A DNA stretch of 64,000 bases from an uncultured Gemmata sp. (GTDB taxonomy: Bacteria; Planctomycetota; Planctomycetia; Gemmatales; Gemmataceae): NCBI GenBank assembly GCA_937924775.1, contig CALDUT010000010.1, positions 434,001 through 498,000 of the forward strand. The letters are read 5' to 3'. The stretch's first letter is position 1. The number at the start of each line of letters is the position of its first letter. The notes under the pieces are model-generated. The model searched no databases, was not told the origin of the DNA, and saw only the letters and a list, made by a program, of their open reading frames with translations. The position numbers were made by a program, and so were the translations under genes. Below are positions 1 to 9,390 of the stretch, in pieces.

Positions 1-112
1 CGCAATCGTTGCCAGAATTGTATTCTGTCTGTGGGCGTGAAGTTGCTGTAGCCACAAACAACTGGTTTGCGGTAGGCTATCACGAAAGCCACGAACTGGA
101 TGAGACGAACCG

Positions 113-703
113 ATGATTGGAACCCAGCTCAACCCGCGGCAGTTCCTGGCCCGTGTGGCAGAAGAATTGGCCCGCGTCGATCCCCAGGAAATTCAAAAGC
201 TCGCCGATTTGATTTACGAACGCTACCTCAATGGACGGTTCGTCTTTCTCATCGGCAACGGTGGCAGCGGCTCGAACGCGTCCCATTTTTGTGAAGATAT
301 GGGCAAAGGCACCTTGGCCCGCTCATTCTTCGACGACGACACAAAAAAACGCCTCAAAGTCCTCAGCCTGACCGACAATACACCCTACATCCTCGCGTGG
401 GGTAACGACGAAGGATTCGACCGCGTTTTTGTCGAGCAATTGAAGAATCTGGCCTCTCCGGGTGATCTCTTGGTGGCTATCAGTGGCAGCGGCAATAGCC
501 CCAACATCCTACGGGCCGTGGAATGGGCTAACGCTAACGGTTTAACCACCTTCGGCTGCACCGGCTTTAGCGGAGGGAAGCTCAAAACACTCGCCCATCA
601 CGGTTTCCACGTCCCGCTGGACGACATGGGGATTGTCGAATCCATCCACCTGACGGCTTTCCATTGGGTGGTGGATGATCTTTATCGACGTATATCCCTG
701 TGA
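113..703 (+). CDS. SIS-domain sugar-phosphate isomerase, GmhA-like
   Basis: This 196-residue cytoplasmic protein is a single SIS (sugar isomerase) domain of the size usual for sedoheptulose-7-phosphate isomerase GmhA, which makes the heptose precursor for lipopolysaccharide core. The signature [13 protein letters not shown] near residues 46-58 matches the phosphosugar-binding GNGGSA...H motif, and a second SIS motif [10 protein letters not shown] lies near residue 123. The ATG at 113 is the only sensible start. The gene ends 28 bases before the convergent lptE gene. Envelope-biogenesis neighbours fit a heptose role, but planctomycetes have several SIS proteins and the true substrate cannot be read from sequence. 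Isomerase fold is sure, GmhA function is inference. Confidence 0.75.
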   Translation: MIGTQLNPRQFLARVAEELARVDPQEIQKLADLIYERYLNGRFVFLIGNGGSGSNASHFCEDMGKGTLARSFFDDDTKKRLKVLSLTDNTPYILAWGNDEGFDRVFVEQLKNLASPGDLLVAISGSGNSPNILRAVEWANANGLTTFGCTGFSGGKLKTLAHHGFHVPLDDMGIVESIHLTAFHWVVDDLYRRISL

Positions 704-730
704 AATCGAGACTTCCGTGGCACTAGTCCA

Positions 731-1420
731 TCACCAGCTTTTTTCCATCATCGAAACGATCTGCACGGCGATCTGATTGTGAACGCGAGTTGCGGCCGAG
801 GCGTTCGTTTCGCCCAATTCGGGGAGCATGCGCCCGGTGGCGACGATCCGCACAGGCACCGGGGCTTCGATCTCGGGCAACACTGGCGGCAGTTCAACTG
901 TCGGATCAAACGGCACTGGTGGTCCGTCGATTGCAGGGTTGGGAACCGTGCGGCCCGGGATGGGACGTTTCCGCGGATTAGAAAGGATGGTTCCGTCGCG
1001 AAGATCCCGCCACACAACATCCACCGCCACAACCAATTCAGCCTCCCGGGTCAGGTTCAACTGGTTGCGGTTGAGTAAGTTGTGCTGAATCGAGACAATA
1101 TTGCCCAGAAGTTCGGTATCCGCGGTGTTGTAATCCGAGCTGACGCGAAAACTGGTGGTTTTTCCGATCTCCCGAATGACCGCTTGCGTCACATCCACCT
1201 CAAAACCCCGATAGGGGGTTGTCTGAAAAGCGCGATTGTTGAACAGCGGGACATAAACCGTTTTGATGTTCGGGTCGTAAAGCGCATCGGCCCCTACATG
1301 ATAGCCCAGAATACTGAAACCGCCCCGGCAACCGCAGAGAGCCGCCAGGGGAGCCCAAACTGCCCAGCGGAGAACCGATCGACGATGGAGCGGTTGTTGA
1401 ATCATAAAACGTAAGTTCAT
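731..1420 (-). CDS. lptE: LPS-assembly lipoprotein LptE-like
   Basis: A 229-residue exported lipoprotein. A basic N-terminus with two arginines is followed by a hydrophobic stretch and the lipobox-like LCGC around residue 30. After it comes GYHVGADALYDPNIKTVYVP, typical of LptE, where the mature protein starts with a short strand and an 'I.TV.VP.F.N' motif. LptE plugs the LptD barrel that inserts lipopolysaccharide in the outer membrane. The C-terminal part is proline rich (residues ~155-195), which is longer than in enterobacterial LptE. The ATG at 1420 was kept; an internal ATG at 1405 would also leave the signal intact. It lies 45 bases downstream of the bamD-like gene on the same strand, suggesting one envelope operon with recO. 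Confidence 0.75.
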   Translation of the reverse strand: MNLRFMIQQPLHRRSVLRWAVWAPLAALCGCRGGFSILGYHVGADALYDPNIKTVYVPLFNNRAFQTTPYRGFEVDVTQAVIREIGKTTSFRVSSDYNTADTELLGNIVSIQHNLLNRNQLNLTREAELVVAVDVVWRDLRDGTILSNPRKRPIPGRTVPNPAIDGPPVPFDPTVELPPVLPEIEAPVPVRIVATGRMLPELGETNASAATRVHNQIAVQIVSMMEKSW

Positions 1421-1465
1421 ACAACGCTAGGATTGAGGGAGCTTGCCCGATTGTTGGGGTAGCCA

Positions 1466-2707
1466 TCAGGGCCGGAGATCGTAGGCACCCCCTATGGGCG
1501 GTGCTGAGCCACCCGCGGGGACGACATTCGGATCGGCGCGCGGGCGGTCTTTTTCTTCCACCGGTCGGCTGCGGCCGAGAACTTCATGGATTTTGTCTTT
1601 AGCGATAGCGAAAGGATCGATCCCCGGGTCGGGGCGGCCTTCTTCCATCCGTTTGAGCAAGTAGGCTTGCCGTTCCTGGGCCATGTCCGCGTAGGGCGTT
1701 CCAGCGTACCGTCGTTTCACCAGTTCGTAGTAGAAGACTGCAGACCCCCCGTGCCCCGTGCGCCGATAGTATTCGGCCATTTCGAAATCCTTTTCTGCTT
1801 GTTGGGCACGGATGGCGAATTTAGCCCGTGTGAGTTTCGCGGCCATTTCCTCATTTTTGGTTAACTCGGGAACACTGGCTTCCGCCATGTGAACCAACTG
1901 CAAGGCTTCGGCACATTTCCGACCATCGTACACGGCTCCTCCGGTGGCGTTGTTTTTGGCTTGAATGGCCAACGCTATCGCCTGCGGCCGCAGTGGGCTG
2001 TCTGGGTGCAATTCGACCAATTGGCTGAAGTAGTGATCGGCTTCGCTAAAATTACCGCGAACAAAATTCACATGGCCACACCAAAACAGGGCTTTGTCCG
2101 CAGTGGGGCCTAAGGGATCGTGCATGTGAATGCGTTCGAGCGTTTCCAGGGTGCGACCTTCTTGATCAATCCAGGGCTTTTTGCGATTGCCGATCTCGGG
2201 CCAACTCGGTTTCCAGTGAAGAATGCCGTTTTCGCCAAGGCGTTGTTTCAATTCGGCCCGATAGTCGTCGAGCCAGTAGTCGCAGATTTCGTACATGCGG
2301 GCGCAGCAATCGCGGCGATAAGCCCCGGTGGGGAAATCGAGCAGGAGTTTGTGGTAAGTATCGGCGGCTTCGGGGTAGTGGCCGCGGGCATAGCGACATT
2401 CGGCCTGCATGAAGCGAGCCCGCTCCGCCAGCGCCGCGGGGTTGCCTTTATTGTCGGCCAAGGAGCGGAAAATCTCTTGCGCCTTTTCGTACTGCCCAGC
2501 TTGGTAAAGCTCTTCGGCCTGTTGCAGTTTCGCTTCGGCTTCGGGATCATCGTAATTTGTACCAATCAATTTTGCGACCGACGTGTTGGCCCGATCACGG
2601 AAAGTGCGAAAGCTATTACAGCCCGGAGCGACGACCAGCAGCACCACCGCCGCGATCAGCGCTGCTGCGCGACCTCGTCGGAACTTCCTGTTGGTCGAAT
2701 TCGCCAT
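1466..2707 (-). CDS. BamD-like TPR outer-membrane lipoprotein
   Basis: About 413 residues. A basic N-terminus and long hydrophobic segment end in VAPGC (Cys30), a lipobox, so the protein is an exported lipoprotein. Tetratricopeptide-like helices follow, with motifs such as AEELYQAGQYEKAQEIFRSL, ARGHYPEAADTYHKLL and RGNFSEADHYFSQLV, the pattern of BamD/YfiO and TolA-binding YbgF-type proteins. BamD helps fold outer-membrane barrels. It is nearly twice the usual BamD length (~245 residues), so 'BamD-like' is safer than BamD. I chose the ATG at 2707 because a GGGGGAG ribosome site lies nine bases upstream and the signal peptide starts directly; an ATG at 2749 overlapping recO is possible. Its tail (P/R rich) looks disordered. 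Confidence 0.7.
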   Translation of the reverse strand: MANSTNRKFRRGRAAALIAAVVLLVVAPGCNSFRTFRDRANTSVAKLIGTNYDDPEAEAKLQQAEELYQAGQYEKAQEIFRSLADNKGNPAALAERARFMQAECRYARGHYPEAADTYHKLLLDFPTGAYRRDCCARMYEICDYWLDDYRAELKQRLGENGILHWKPSWPEIGNRKKPWIDQEGRTLETLERIHMHDPLGPTADKALFWCGHVNFVRGNFSEADHYFSQLVELHPDSPLRPQAIALAIQAKNNATGGAVYDGRKCAEALQLVHMAEASVPELTKNEEMAAKLTRAKFAIRAQQAEKDFEMAEYYRRTGHGGSAVFYYELVKRRYAGTPYADMAQERQAYLLKRMEEGRPDPGIDPFAIAKDKIHEVLGRSRPVEEKDRPRADPNVVPAGGSAPPIGGAYDLRP

Positions 2708-2732
2708 CCTTGAGTACTCCCCCAGAACGTCG

Positions 2733-3479
2733 TCAGCGTCCGTCGACATAACTCAACATCCGCGGACGCCGCCCCAATATATGGCTCACCGTGTATCCCA
2801 ACAGGGACCGAACTTCGCTGTTGACCATCAGGACCAATTCGTCCGCATCACCCTCATTTCGCTCATCCGCCAGTCCACGCAACACCGCGAGGGCTTCCCG
2901 TGACAACTGGCGGCGATCCGGAACCGCAGCGATGCACGCAGCACATACTAACCCGCCTGCCGCGGCACTATAATACTGTGGACTTTCCGCCGGAATCGAC
3001 TCGCTCCCACAGACGGCACACGCATCGAGACGCGGGCTATAACCCAGCTCGCGAAGCCAAACAAGTTCAAATGCGGAAATCGCCAGCCAGATGGTTCTGC
3101 CCTGCAAACCCCGCAAGGTTGTTACGGCTTGATCGAATAGCACCGGGTGAGGATCGTATTCCTGTGTGCCATCGGCGAGAAGTTCCGCGATGTAGTAGCC
3201 AGCTTGGAGTGCCAGAAGATCGTGGCGAAGGATCGGAAATTGCTCTTCGAGGCGTGCTTCAGTGAGTAAATCTAAGCTGCCAGTGGATTTGCGCCAAATC
3301 ATGACGCGACAGACCGTTAGTAAATCCAACGACATCTCGAAGTTCGATTGGATGCGCCGCCCCCCTTTGGCCAAAGCCCGGACCTTCCCGAATTCACGGG
3401 TGAACAACGTCAGAATGCGGCTTGTTTCGCTCCAATCGGTGCCGCGAACAACCAGCCCGAGCGCAGGTTCTGCCGGCAT
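2733..3479 (-). CDS. recO: DNA repair protein RecO
   Basis: A 248-residue RecO, the recombination mediator that loads RecA on SSB-coated single-stranded DNA in the RecFOR pathway. The N-terminal OB-fold is recognisable from WSETSRILTLFTREFGKVRALAKG. The C-terminal zinc site is present as CAVC near residue 157 and CAAC about 30 residues later, a CxxC...CxxC arrangement. The ATG at 3479 is preceded by GGAGAAAGG; a GTG at 3512 would add 11 residues without known homology. The stop codon lies 25 bases upstream of the bamD-like start, so recO is probably the first gene of a recO-bamD-lptE transcript. The family call is firm. Confidence 0.9.
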   Translation of the reverse strand: MPAEPALGLVVRGTDWSETSRILTLFTREFGKVRALAKGGRRIQSNFEMSLDLLTVCRVMIWRKSTGSLDLLTEARLEEQFPILRHDLLALQAGYYIAELLADGTQEYDPHPVLFDQAVTTLRGLQGRTIWLAISAFELVWLRELGYSPRLDACAVCGSESIPAESPQYYSAAAGGLVCAACIAAVPDRRQLSREALAVLRGLADERNEGDADELVLMVNSEVRSLLGYTVSHILGRRPRMLSYVDGR

Positions 3480-3512
3480 GGGCCTTTCTCCGTAACGACC
3501 AACCTTCCTCAC

Positions 3513-3749
3513 TCCAGGAAAAGTTTACGTTCTCGATTGCGAGCCACGAGTACCAACCTCAGTGCGATTGCGAAAGAAAAGGCGAAGGTCCGTCCGGTAA
3601 CAGATTGGGCCTTCTCCAGTCACCGATCTAGTGCCGCGAAACAACGGACATTTGCGGCAAAAGGGTACGTCATTATCATTACCTGTGGTGGAGGCCTGGT
3701 TTATTAGGAATGGCTGCCACATGCGATTGGAAATGTTCCCATCATCGTC
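3513..3749. other. Divergent intergenic region
   Basis: This stretch of about 240 bases separates recO (minus) from the glycosidase gene (plus). It should hold promoters for both directions, but I see no convincing -10/-35 pair or conserved RNA. No credible coding frame is present. Confidence 0.4.
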
Positions 3750-3773
3750 GTGCTGCCGCCGGGGGGCCTGTCT

Positions 3774-4619
3774 GTGACACTGTTGCTTCGTGCGGGACCA
3801 TGGGCGTTACTGTGGACGATTGTTTGTACTCTTTCTGCCGCGGCCCAGCAACCGTTTGAGAAAGTTGGCGAATGGAAACCGTTATTCCGTGGCATCGACT
3901 TGGTTGACCTGAAAGCCGATCAACCCCGGCTGATGCGAGGCCACGCCGTGCGCATCGCTTTAGATACCAAGGGTTTACGCTTTTTCGCGACCCCCAGCAA
4001 CGGTGACCGCCCCGATCATACTGATGGCTTAAAAACCAGTACCTTCCTGACGCGGTATAAGTGCCAATTGGCGATCAATGCTTCTCCGTTCAGTCCCATT
4101 CACAAGGAGGAGGGCCAACCCCAAAAGATTGAAGGGTTGACCATATCCGAAGGAAAAGTTGTTTCCCCAGAGCGTTTGGCCTACCCCGCGTTGTTGATTA
4201 CGAAAGAGAACCGCGTTTCCATCGCCTCACCCCCGTTCCAATTGGAGGCTGTCCATACCGCGGTCAGCGGTTTTGGAATCGTTTTGGAGAAAGGCAAAGT
4301 CGTTCAAGGGGGCAAAGAGGTTCACCCACGGACTGCTGCTGGCATTTCACAAGACGGTAAAATTCTGTATTTCCTTGTAATCGACGGGCGGCAACCCAAG
4401 TACAGCGAAGGTGCCACGACCGGCGAAGTGGGGCAATGGCTGTCGGCTTTGGGGGCGTTTGATGGCATCAATCTCGATGGCGGCGGTACGACCACGTTGG
4501 TTGTGGAGAAACCGGAAGGGTTTCAGATCATCAATCGCCCCATTCACGGGGGTAAACCCGGTACGGAGCGTGTCTCGGCCAGCCATCTGGGTGTGTACGC
4601 ACCCGCTCTGGAGAAATAA
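3774..4619 (+). CDS. Exported phosphodiester glycosidase (NAGPA domain)
   Basis: A ~281-residue secreted protein with a signal peptide ending in LSAAAQQ. The body is a NAGPA (PF09992) domain, named after the mammalian enzyme that removes N-acetylglucosamine from mannose-6-phosphate diesters. Diagnostic motifs are INASPFSP, the VIDGRQPKYSEGATTGE segment and the family hallmark NLDGGGTTTLVV near residues 240-250. In bacteria the domain occurs in envelope glycan or teichoic-acid-like metabolism, substrates mostly unknown. The start is uncertain: GTG at 3774 has GGGGGG seven bases upstream and gives a compact signal peptide, while GTG at 3750 adds eight residues. It stands alone on its strand and a hairpin at 4685-4716 may end its transcript. 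Confidence 0.8.
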   Translation: MTLLLRAGPWALLWTIVCTLSAAAQQPFEKVGEWKPLFRGIDLVDLKADQPRLMRGHAVRIALDTKGLRFFATPSNGDRPDHTDGLKTSTFLTRYKCQLAINASPFSPIHKEEGQPQKIEGLTISEGKVVSPERLAYPALLITKENRVSIASPPFQLEAVHTAVSGFGIVLEKGKVVQGGKEVHPRTAAGISQDGKILYFLVIDGRQPKYSEGATTGEVGQWLSALGAFDGINLDGGGTTTLVVEKPEGFQIINRPIHGGKPGTERVSASHLGVYAPALEK

Positions 4620-4684
4620 GTTTCGGGCAAGGCTGGATTTAGTGACATAGTCGAGCCGGAACAACAGAACGCGAGGCATCCGGC

Positions 4685-4716
4685 CCCCCCTCTGTATCGC
4701 TTTCGCATAAGGGGGG
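4685..4716 (+). terminator. Possible hairpin terminator after the glycosidase gene
   Basis: CCCCCCT at 4685-4691 can pair with AGGGGGG at 4710-4716 around an 18-base loop. It lies 65 bases after the glycosidase stop and before pdxH. There is only a short TT after the stem, so intrinsic termination is uncertain. Confidence 0.35.
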
Positions 4717-4793
4717 CTTGACAAGCTGTGAACCTTCCACCGCCAATGCGGTTGAAAGAGTGAGATAACCTCTGGGAATCCGTGGAGAGATCG

Positions 4794-5447
4794 GTGCCTG
4801 AAACCGCTTACCCGAACATTGCGGATTTGCGCAAGGAATACTCGCTGGCAGGCTTATCAGAAGCCGATGCCGGGGACGACCCCTTCGCGTTATTTCACCG
4901 GTGGTTCAACCAGGCCGTCGCCGCGGAACTGACCGATCCCAACGCCATGATCCTCGCCACCTGCACGCCTAACGGCCTACCATCGGCCCGAGCCGTGCTA
5001 CTGAAAGCCCTCGACGACCGCGGCTTCACCTTCTTCACTAATTACGATAGCCGCAAAGGTCACGAAATGGCGGCCAATCCCCATGTGGCGCTGGTGTTTT
5101 TGTGGCACCAATTGGAACGGCAGGTGCGTGTCGAAGGGATTGTGGAAAAGGTCAGCCCAGCAGAATCGGACGAATACTATGCCAAACGCCCTCTGGGCAG
5201 CCGCCTAGGAGCCTGGGCCTCACCCCAAAGCGCCGTGATTCCTAACCGGGAATTTCTCGAAAAAGCCCACGCCGAATTGATTGCGAAATACCCGGACGGC
5301 AACCCTCCCCGGCCAGCCAATTGGGGCGGTTACCGCGTGATTCCCGAAGTGATGGAATTTTGGCAAGGCCGCCCCAGCCGCCTGCACGACCGCATCCGCT
5401 TCACGCGGACCCCCACGGGCTGGAAACGCGAGCGGCTGGCCCCCTGA
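4794..5447 (+). CDS. pdxH: Pyridoxamine 5'-phosphate oxidase
   Basis: A ~217-residue FMN enzyme that oxidises pyridoxine or pyridoxamine 5'-phosphate to pyridoxal 5'-phosphate, the last step of vitamin B6 synthesis and salvage. The family is clear from [40 protein letters not shown] (FMN-phosphate contacts), the substrate region ASPQSAVI and the C-terminal signature [19 protein letters not shown] followed by RLHDRI. The length matches E. coli PdxH (218). GTG at 4794 was chosen because GGAGAG lies five bases upstream; a GTG at 4782 would add four residues. The gene is monocistronic or precedes the peroxidase by 95 bases. Confidence 0.92.
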   Translation: MPETAYPNIADLRKEYSLAGLSEADAGDDPFALFHRWFNQAVAAELTDPNAMILATCTPNGLPSARAVLLKALDDRGFTFFTNYDSRKGHEMAANPHVALVFLWHQLERQVRVEGIVEKVSPAESDEYYAKRPLGSRLGAWASPQSAVIPNREFLEKAHAELIAKYPDGNPPRPANWGGYRVIPEVMEFWQGRPSRLHDRIRFTRTPTGWKRERLAP

Positions 5448-5542
5448 GGATCGAATAGACTACGACTGGGAAACATCTACCACTCCGGATGGAAACTGCG
5501 CGTTGAGGCTTGTCCAACACCCCCTTTATAAGGAACTCTCTC

Positions 5543-6124
5543 ATGAAAGCTTTACCCATGATCGCGGCCATCGCGATGTTCGGCTCAGTGGCCGTCAGCT
5601 GCCGCGCGGAGGATAAAACCGTGAACTCACCCTTGGAACACAAACTCACTGACATCGACGGCAACGAATTCGATCTGACCAAACTCAAAGGCAAAGTCGT
5701 TCTCATCGTCAACGTAGCGAGCGAGTGTGGTTACACTCCGCAGTATAAAGGGTTGCAAGAATTGTATGAAAAATATGAGAAGGATGGATTTGTGGTAATT
5801 GGTATCCCCTCAAACGAATTCGGCCGTCAAGAACCGGGTACTGACAAAGAAATCAAAGAATTTTGTAGCACCAAATACAAAGTGACCTTCCCGATGATGT
5901 CCAAATCGGTCATTAAAGGCAACCAGCAAATTCCCTTGTACAAATCACTGCTGGAAGCCACCCGCAATGACAAGGGAGAAATTCAACAGGTGGGGTGGAA
6001 CTTTGAGAAATTCCTCATCGGGCGCGATGGCCGAGTTGTTGGCCGTTTCAAATCGGGTGTTGAACCCACCAGCGACGTACTGATCAAGGCGATCAAAGCA
6101 GAATTGGATAAGCCAGCGAAATAA
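5543..6124 (+). CDS. Exported glutathione peroxidase (thioredoxin-fold)
   Basis: A 193-residue thiol peroxidase that reduces hydroperoxides. The catalytic block is NVASECGYTPQY, with cysteine rather than selenocysteine, so it is probably a thioredoxin-dependent enzyme. The conserved GIPSNEFGRQEPG and the WNFEKFLIGRDG tryptophan block complete the site. The N-terminus is a signal peptide with a possible lipobox (AVSC, Cys about residue 18), so the enzyme likely acts in the periplasm or tethered to a membrane. The ATG at 5543 follows AAGGAACTC, better than an upstream TTG. Its stop is followed 18 bases later by a strong hairpin terminator. Confidence 0.88.
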   Translation: MKALPMIAAIAMFGSVAVSCRAEDKTVNSPLEHKLTDIDGNEFDLTKLKGKVVLIVNVASECGYTPQYKGLQELYEKYEKDGFVVIGIPSNEFGRQEPGTDKEIKEFCSTKYKVTFPMMSKSVIKGNQQIPLYKSLLEATRNDKGEIQQVGWNFEKFLIGRDGRVVGRFKSGVEPTSDVLIKAIKAELDKPAK

Positions 6125-6142
6125 TGAATGTCAGGATGAATG

Positions 6143-6178
6143 AAAGGCCCGGTTCCCCGCACCATGAACCGGGTCTTT
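6143..6178 (+). terminator. Intrinsic-type terminator after the peroxidase gene
   Basis: A 13-base stem pairs AAAGGCCCGGTTC (6143-6155) with GAACCGGGTCTTT (6166-6178), with one G-T wobble and a 10-base loop, followed by a pyrimidine-rich CTTACTATT. It ends the peroxidase transcript and sits upstream of the preferred folP start, so it also argues against a folP start at 6124. Confidence 0.65.
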
Positions 6179-6195
6179 CTTACTATTCTAGCGTC

Positions 6196-7071
6196 ATGGA
6201 GCCGATCCTTTGGAAAATCCGCGACCGTGTTTTCACCCTCACTCATCGCCCGTTGGTGATGGGGATCGTCAACGTCACACCTGATAGCTTCTCCGATGGA
6301 GGCCAGTGGTACGATTACGACGCGGCCGTGGCTCATGCCTTACAACTCGCCGAACAGGGGGCCGACATCCTGGATATCGGGGGGGAATCGACGCGACCAG
6401 GAGCCACTCCCGTGGCGATGGAAGAAGAGCTACGCCGCGTAGTGCCTGTCGTTCGAGCGATTGCGCAACACACTTCAATACCCCTTTCGATTGATACGAT
6501 GAAAGCGGAGGTGGCACGGCAATGCCTCGCGGCAGGAGCCTCCATCATCAATGACGTCTCGGGTTTCCGCGACCCGGCAATGATCGCTGTAGCCCGCCAC
6601 TTCCACGCGGGCTGTATCGTCATGCACATGCCCGGCAACCCGCAAACGATGATGGATTTGGCTCACTACACCAATGTGGTCGAAGAAGTGACCGGTTATC
6701 TTGAAGAACGATTGCAGCTTCTGCAACAAGCCGGTATTCCTCCAGAAGCGGTGTGTGTCGATCCGGGAATCGGCTTTGGGAAACACCTTGACCACAGCCT
6801 TACCCTTCTGGCACACCTCGATCGCATCGCCCAACTGGGCCGCCCGGTGTGTTTGGGTGTATCGCGCAAGGGCTTCTTGGGTCAGATTTGCAATCGTCAG
6901 CGGCACGAGCGGGACCCGGCTTCCCTGGCCGTGGCCTGCATCGCTGCAGGTCGAGGGACGGCCCACATCCTCCGCGTTCACGAGGTCCGCGACACCCGCG
7001 ACGCAGCTCGGCTTCTCGAAGCCATCAACCAACACCGTATGATGAAAATTGACCATGATTGCTCCCAGTGA
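6196..7071 (+). CDS. folP: Dihydropteroate synthase
   Basis: A 291-residue folate-pathway enzyme joining 6-hydroxymethyl-dihydropterin pyrophosphate with p-aminobenzoate. All family blocks are visible: MGIVNVTPDSFSDGG, DIGGESTRPGA, the SIDTMKAEVA strand, IINDVSGFRD, CIVMHMPGNPQTM, and VDPGIGFGK followed by GVSRKGFLG. The ATG at 6196 lies after the peroxidase terminator; an in-frame ATG at 6124 would place that hairpin inside the gene and adds 24 residues without homology. The 3' end overlaps the start of proA by 17 bases, so the two are probably translated from one message. Confidence 0.93.
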   Translation: MEPILWKIRDRVFTLTHRPLVMGIVNVTPDSFSDGGQWYDYDAAVAHALQLAEQGADILDIGGESTRPGATPVAMEEELRRVVPVVRAIAQHTSIPLSIDTMKAEVARQCLAAGASIINDVSGFRDPAMIAVARHFHAGCIVMHMPGNPQTMMDLAHYTNVVEEVTGYLEERLQLLQQAGIPPEAVCVDPGIGFGKHLDHSLTLLAHLDRIAQLGRPVCLGVSRKGFLGQICNRQRHERDPASLAVACIAAGRGTAHILRVHEVRDTRDAARLLEAINQHRMMKIDHDCSQ

Positions 7072-8335
7072 TTTACCAAACGACTTACGGACACTTTGCG
7101 AGCAGCTCGCCGGCCGGGCACGCAGCGCTGCGCGCAAGCTCGCCCAAGCTCCCACATTTCGAAAAAATCACTGGCTGTTGGCCTGTGCGGAGGCGATCGA
7201 AAAGCAACAGAGCCCCATTCTCGAAGCCAATGCCAAAGATGTCGCGGCGGCATCCTCGGTGGGATTGACTGCGGCTGCCATTGACCGACTAACTCTCAAT
7301 CCGCAACGCCTCCGAGCGATTGCGGATTCCCTCCGGCAAGTTGCTGCTCTGCCCGACCCTGTCGGCGAAATTCGTGAAGTGACCCAACGCCCCAATGGCC
7401 TCCAAGTCTTCAAAGTCGGTGTGCCACTTGGAGTGATATTGTTCATTTACGAATCGCGACCGAACGTTACTGTCGATGCCGCCGGGTTATGCGTGAAAAG
7501 CGGCAATGCCGTGATCCTCCGCGGCGGTAAAGAAGCCTTTCACACCAATTCGATTCTGCACGAAATGCTCCGGTTGCAATTGGCAGAGCATGAATTACCA
7601 CCCGAGGCTGTCCAACTGGTACCGACAACCGATCGCGACGCCGTGGGGTATCTTCTGCGAATGAAGGATGAGATCGATTTGGTGATCCCACGCGGGGGGA
7701 AATCCCTCATTCAAAGGGTCACGACCGAAGCCGCCATGCCCGTTTTGAAGCATTTCGATGGGGTTTGCCATGTCTATGTCGATGCTGCCGCCGATCTGTC
7801 CATGGCCGAGAAAATTGTCTTGAACGCTAAGTGCCAGCGTCCTGGCACGTGCAATGCGGCGGAGTGTTTGTTAGTTCATCGCAGTGTGGCTGCAACGTTT
7901 CTCCCCCGGATCGGTACACTCCTTTTGGCTCACGGTGTCGAGTTACGGGGATGCCACGAAACATGTCGCCTCATCCCCGCGGCCCGAGCGGCTTGTGCTG
8001 ACGATTACCGCACAGAATATCTCGATTTGATTCTCTCAGTGAAGGTTATTGAAAGTCTGGATGAGGCCATCGACCATATCCATGCCTACGGCTCGCATCA
8101 CACCGATGCAATCATCACTACTGACATCCGAACCGCTCATGAGTTCACCCGACGTGTCGACTCCGCGGCGGTCATGATCAATGCCAGCACCCGATTCAAT
8201 GATGGATATGAATTGGGATTGGGCGCGGAGATCGGTATCAGTACCGATCGCTTTCATGCCCGTGGTCCGTGTGGCTTACGCGAACTGACGACCTACAAGT
8301 ACATCGTCCACGGGAATGGCCATATTCGTGAGTGA
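7055..8335 (+). CDS. proA: Gamma-glutamyl phosphate reductase
   Basis: A 426-residue NADPH-dependent enzyme that reduces gamma-glutamyl phosphate to glutamate-5-semialdehyde, the second step of proline synthesis. The aldehyde-dehydrogenase-type fold is seen in PLGVILFIYESRPNVTVDAA, RGGKEAFHTN, the IDLVIPRGGKSL segment, the catalytic cysteine block AKCQRPGTCNAAE and the C-terminal ASTRFNDGYELGLGAEIGIS. Length matches the family (~417). ATG at 7055 is used; it lies inside the folP 3' end. No proB is found nearby, so glutamate kinase must be elsewhere. Confidence 0.95.
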   Translation: MIAPSDLPNDLRTLCEQLAGRARSAARKLAQAPTFRKNHWLLACAEAIEKQQSPILEANAKDVAAASSVGLTAAAIDRLTLNPQRLRAIADSLRQVAALPDPVGEIREVTQRPNGLQVFKVGVPLGVILFIYESRPNVTVDAAGLCVKSGNAVILRGGKEAFHTNSILHEMLRLQLAEHELPPEAVQLVPTTDRDAVGYLLRMKDEIDLVIPRGGKSLIQRVTTEAAMPVLKHFDGVCHVYVDAAADLSMAEKIVLNAKCQRPGTCNAAECLLVHRSVAATFLPRIGTLLLAHGVELRGCHETCRLIPAARAACADDYRTEYLDLILSVKVIESLDEAIDHIHAYGSHHTDAIITTDIRTAHEFTRRVDSAAVMINASTRFNDGYELGLGAEIGISTDRFHARGPCGLRELTTYKYIVHGNGHIRE

Positions 8336-8388
8336 ACAATCGCATCGCATTCTAGCATCAGAGAGTACCTCATCAGAGATAGAGATTT

Positions 8389-9336
8389 CTACATGAAAAT
8401 ACCCATCTTGCGATATTTGGCATAGCGTTGATCCAATAACTCGCGGATGCTTCGATGGGTGAGCTGACGCAATTGTCGGGTGATGGAATTTTTCAGCGTG
8501 GCCGCCATAGCCCGCGGATCGCGGTGAGCGCCTCCGGGTGGCTCGGGGATAATTTCATCAATCACACCCACCTGGTACAAATCCTGGGCGGTGAGACGCA
8601 AGGCGGCCGCGGCGCGCGGTTTGGTCTCATCAGTGGCGACTTTCCAAAGAATCCCGGCACAACCCTCGGGACTGATCACGGAATAGTACGCAAATTGTAA
8701 CATGCCCACATGATCGCCCACCCCAATCCCCAGCGCTCCACCCGAGCCCCCTTCGCCAATCACAACACAAACGATGACTGTGGGTAATCGGGTCATCTCA
8801 AAGATACTGGTGGCGATGAGTTGGGCCTGGCCACGTTCCTCAGCGCCCACACCGGGAAACGCACCGGGCGTGTCGATGAGGCAAACAACGGGGATTTGAT
8901 ACTTGGCCGCCACACGCATTTTAGCGAGCGCCTTTCGATAACCTTCGGGATGGGCACATCCGTAATAGCATTGCTGCCGCTCTGCGAGAGTTTTGCCCTT
9001 TTGATGACCAACCAGCATAACTTTGAAGTCGCCAATCCGCGCAAAACCGGTGCGGATGGCCCGATCGTCGCCCACGGAACGGTCTCCGTGCAACTCGACA
9101 AACTCCTCGAAGATCATGTCCACATAATCGAGAAACTGCGGCCGGTTCTCGTGACGAGCGACCAGAACCGTGTCCCAAGGCGTCAGATTCCCATACCGTT
9201 CTTTGCGTAACGCGGCTAACTCTTTCCGCAACCGTTTCACGGTTTCCATGGAGTCGCCGTCGGTCTGGCTCTCTAACCGGGCGATTTCCAACTCCAATTC
9301 ATGAAGATCGGATTCAAAAGGCAGAGGACGGATCAT
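8389..9336 (-). CDS. accA: Acetyl-CoA carboxylase carboxyltransferase subunit alpha
   Basis: A 315-residue cytoplasmic subunit that, with AccD, transfers the carboxyl group from biotin to acetyl-CoA to make malonyl-CoA for fatty-acid synthesis. The N-terminal coiled segment LELEIARLESQTDG and the crotonase-fold blocks RHENRPQFLDYV, GHQKGKT, CLIDTPGAFPGVGAEERGQ, IGEGGSGGALGIGVGD and the ISPEGCAGILWK strand are textbook AccA. Length equals E. coli AccA (319). The ATG at 9336 is unambiguous. It is convergent with proA (53 bases apart) and lies 54 bases after the kinase gene on the same strand. Confidence 0.95.
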   Translation of the reverse strand: MIRPLPFESDLHELELEIARLESQTDGDSMETVKRLRKELAALRKERYGNLTPWDTVLVARHENRPQFLDYVDMIFEEFVELHGDRSVGDDRAIRTGFARIGDFKVMLVGHQKGKTLAERQQCYYGCAHPEGYRKALAKMRVAAKYQIPVVCLIDTPGAFPGVGAEERGQAQLIATSIFEMTRLPTVIVCVVIGEGGSGGALGIGVGDHVGMLQFAYYSVISPEGCAGILWKVATDETKPRAAAALRLTAQDLYQVGVIDEIIPEPPGGAHRDPRAMAATLKNSITRQLRQLTHRSIRELLDQRYAKYRKMGIFM

Positions 9337-9390
9337 AGATCAACCTGGATTTGTCGTTAGAAAATTCTCTGACAATCTACATATATTCAT

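Noticed and set aside
6124-6195. An earlier in-frame start for folP
   Set aside because: It would place the peroxidase terminator inside the coding region and adds residues with no homology.
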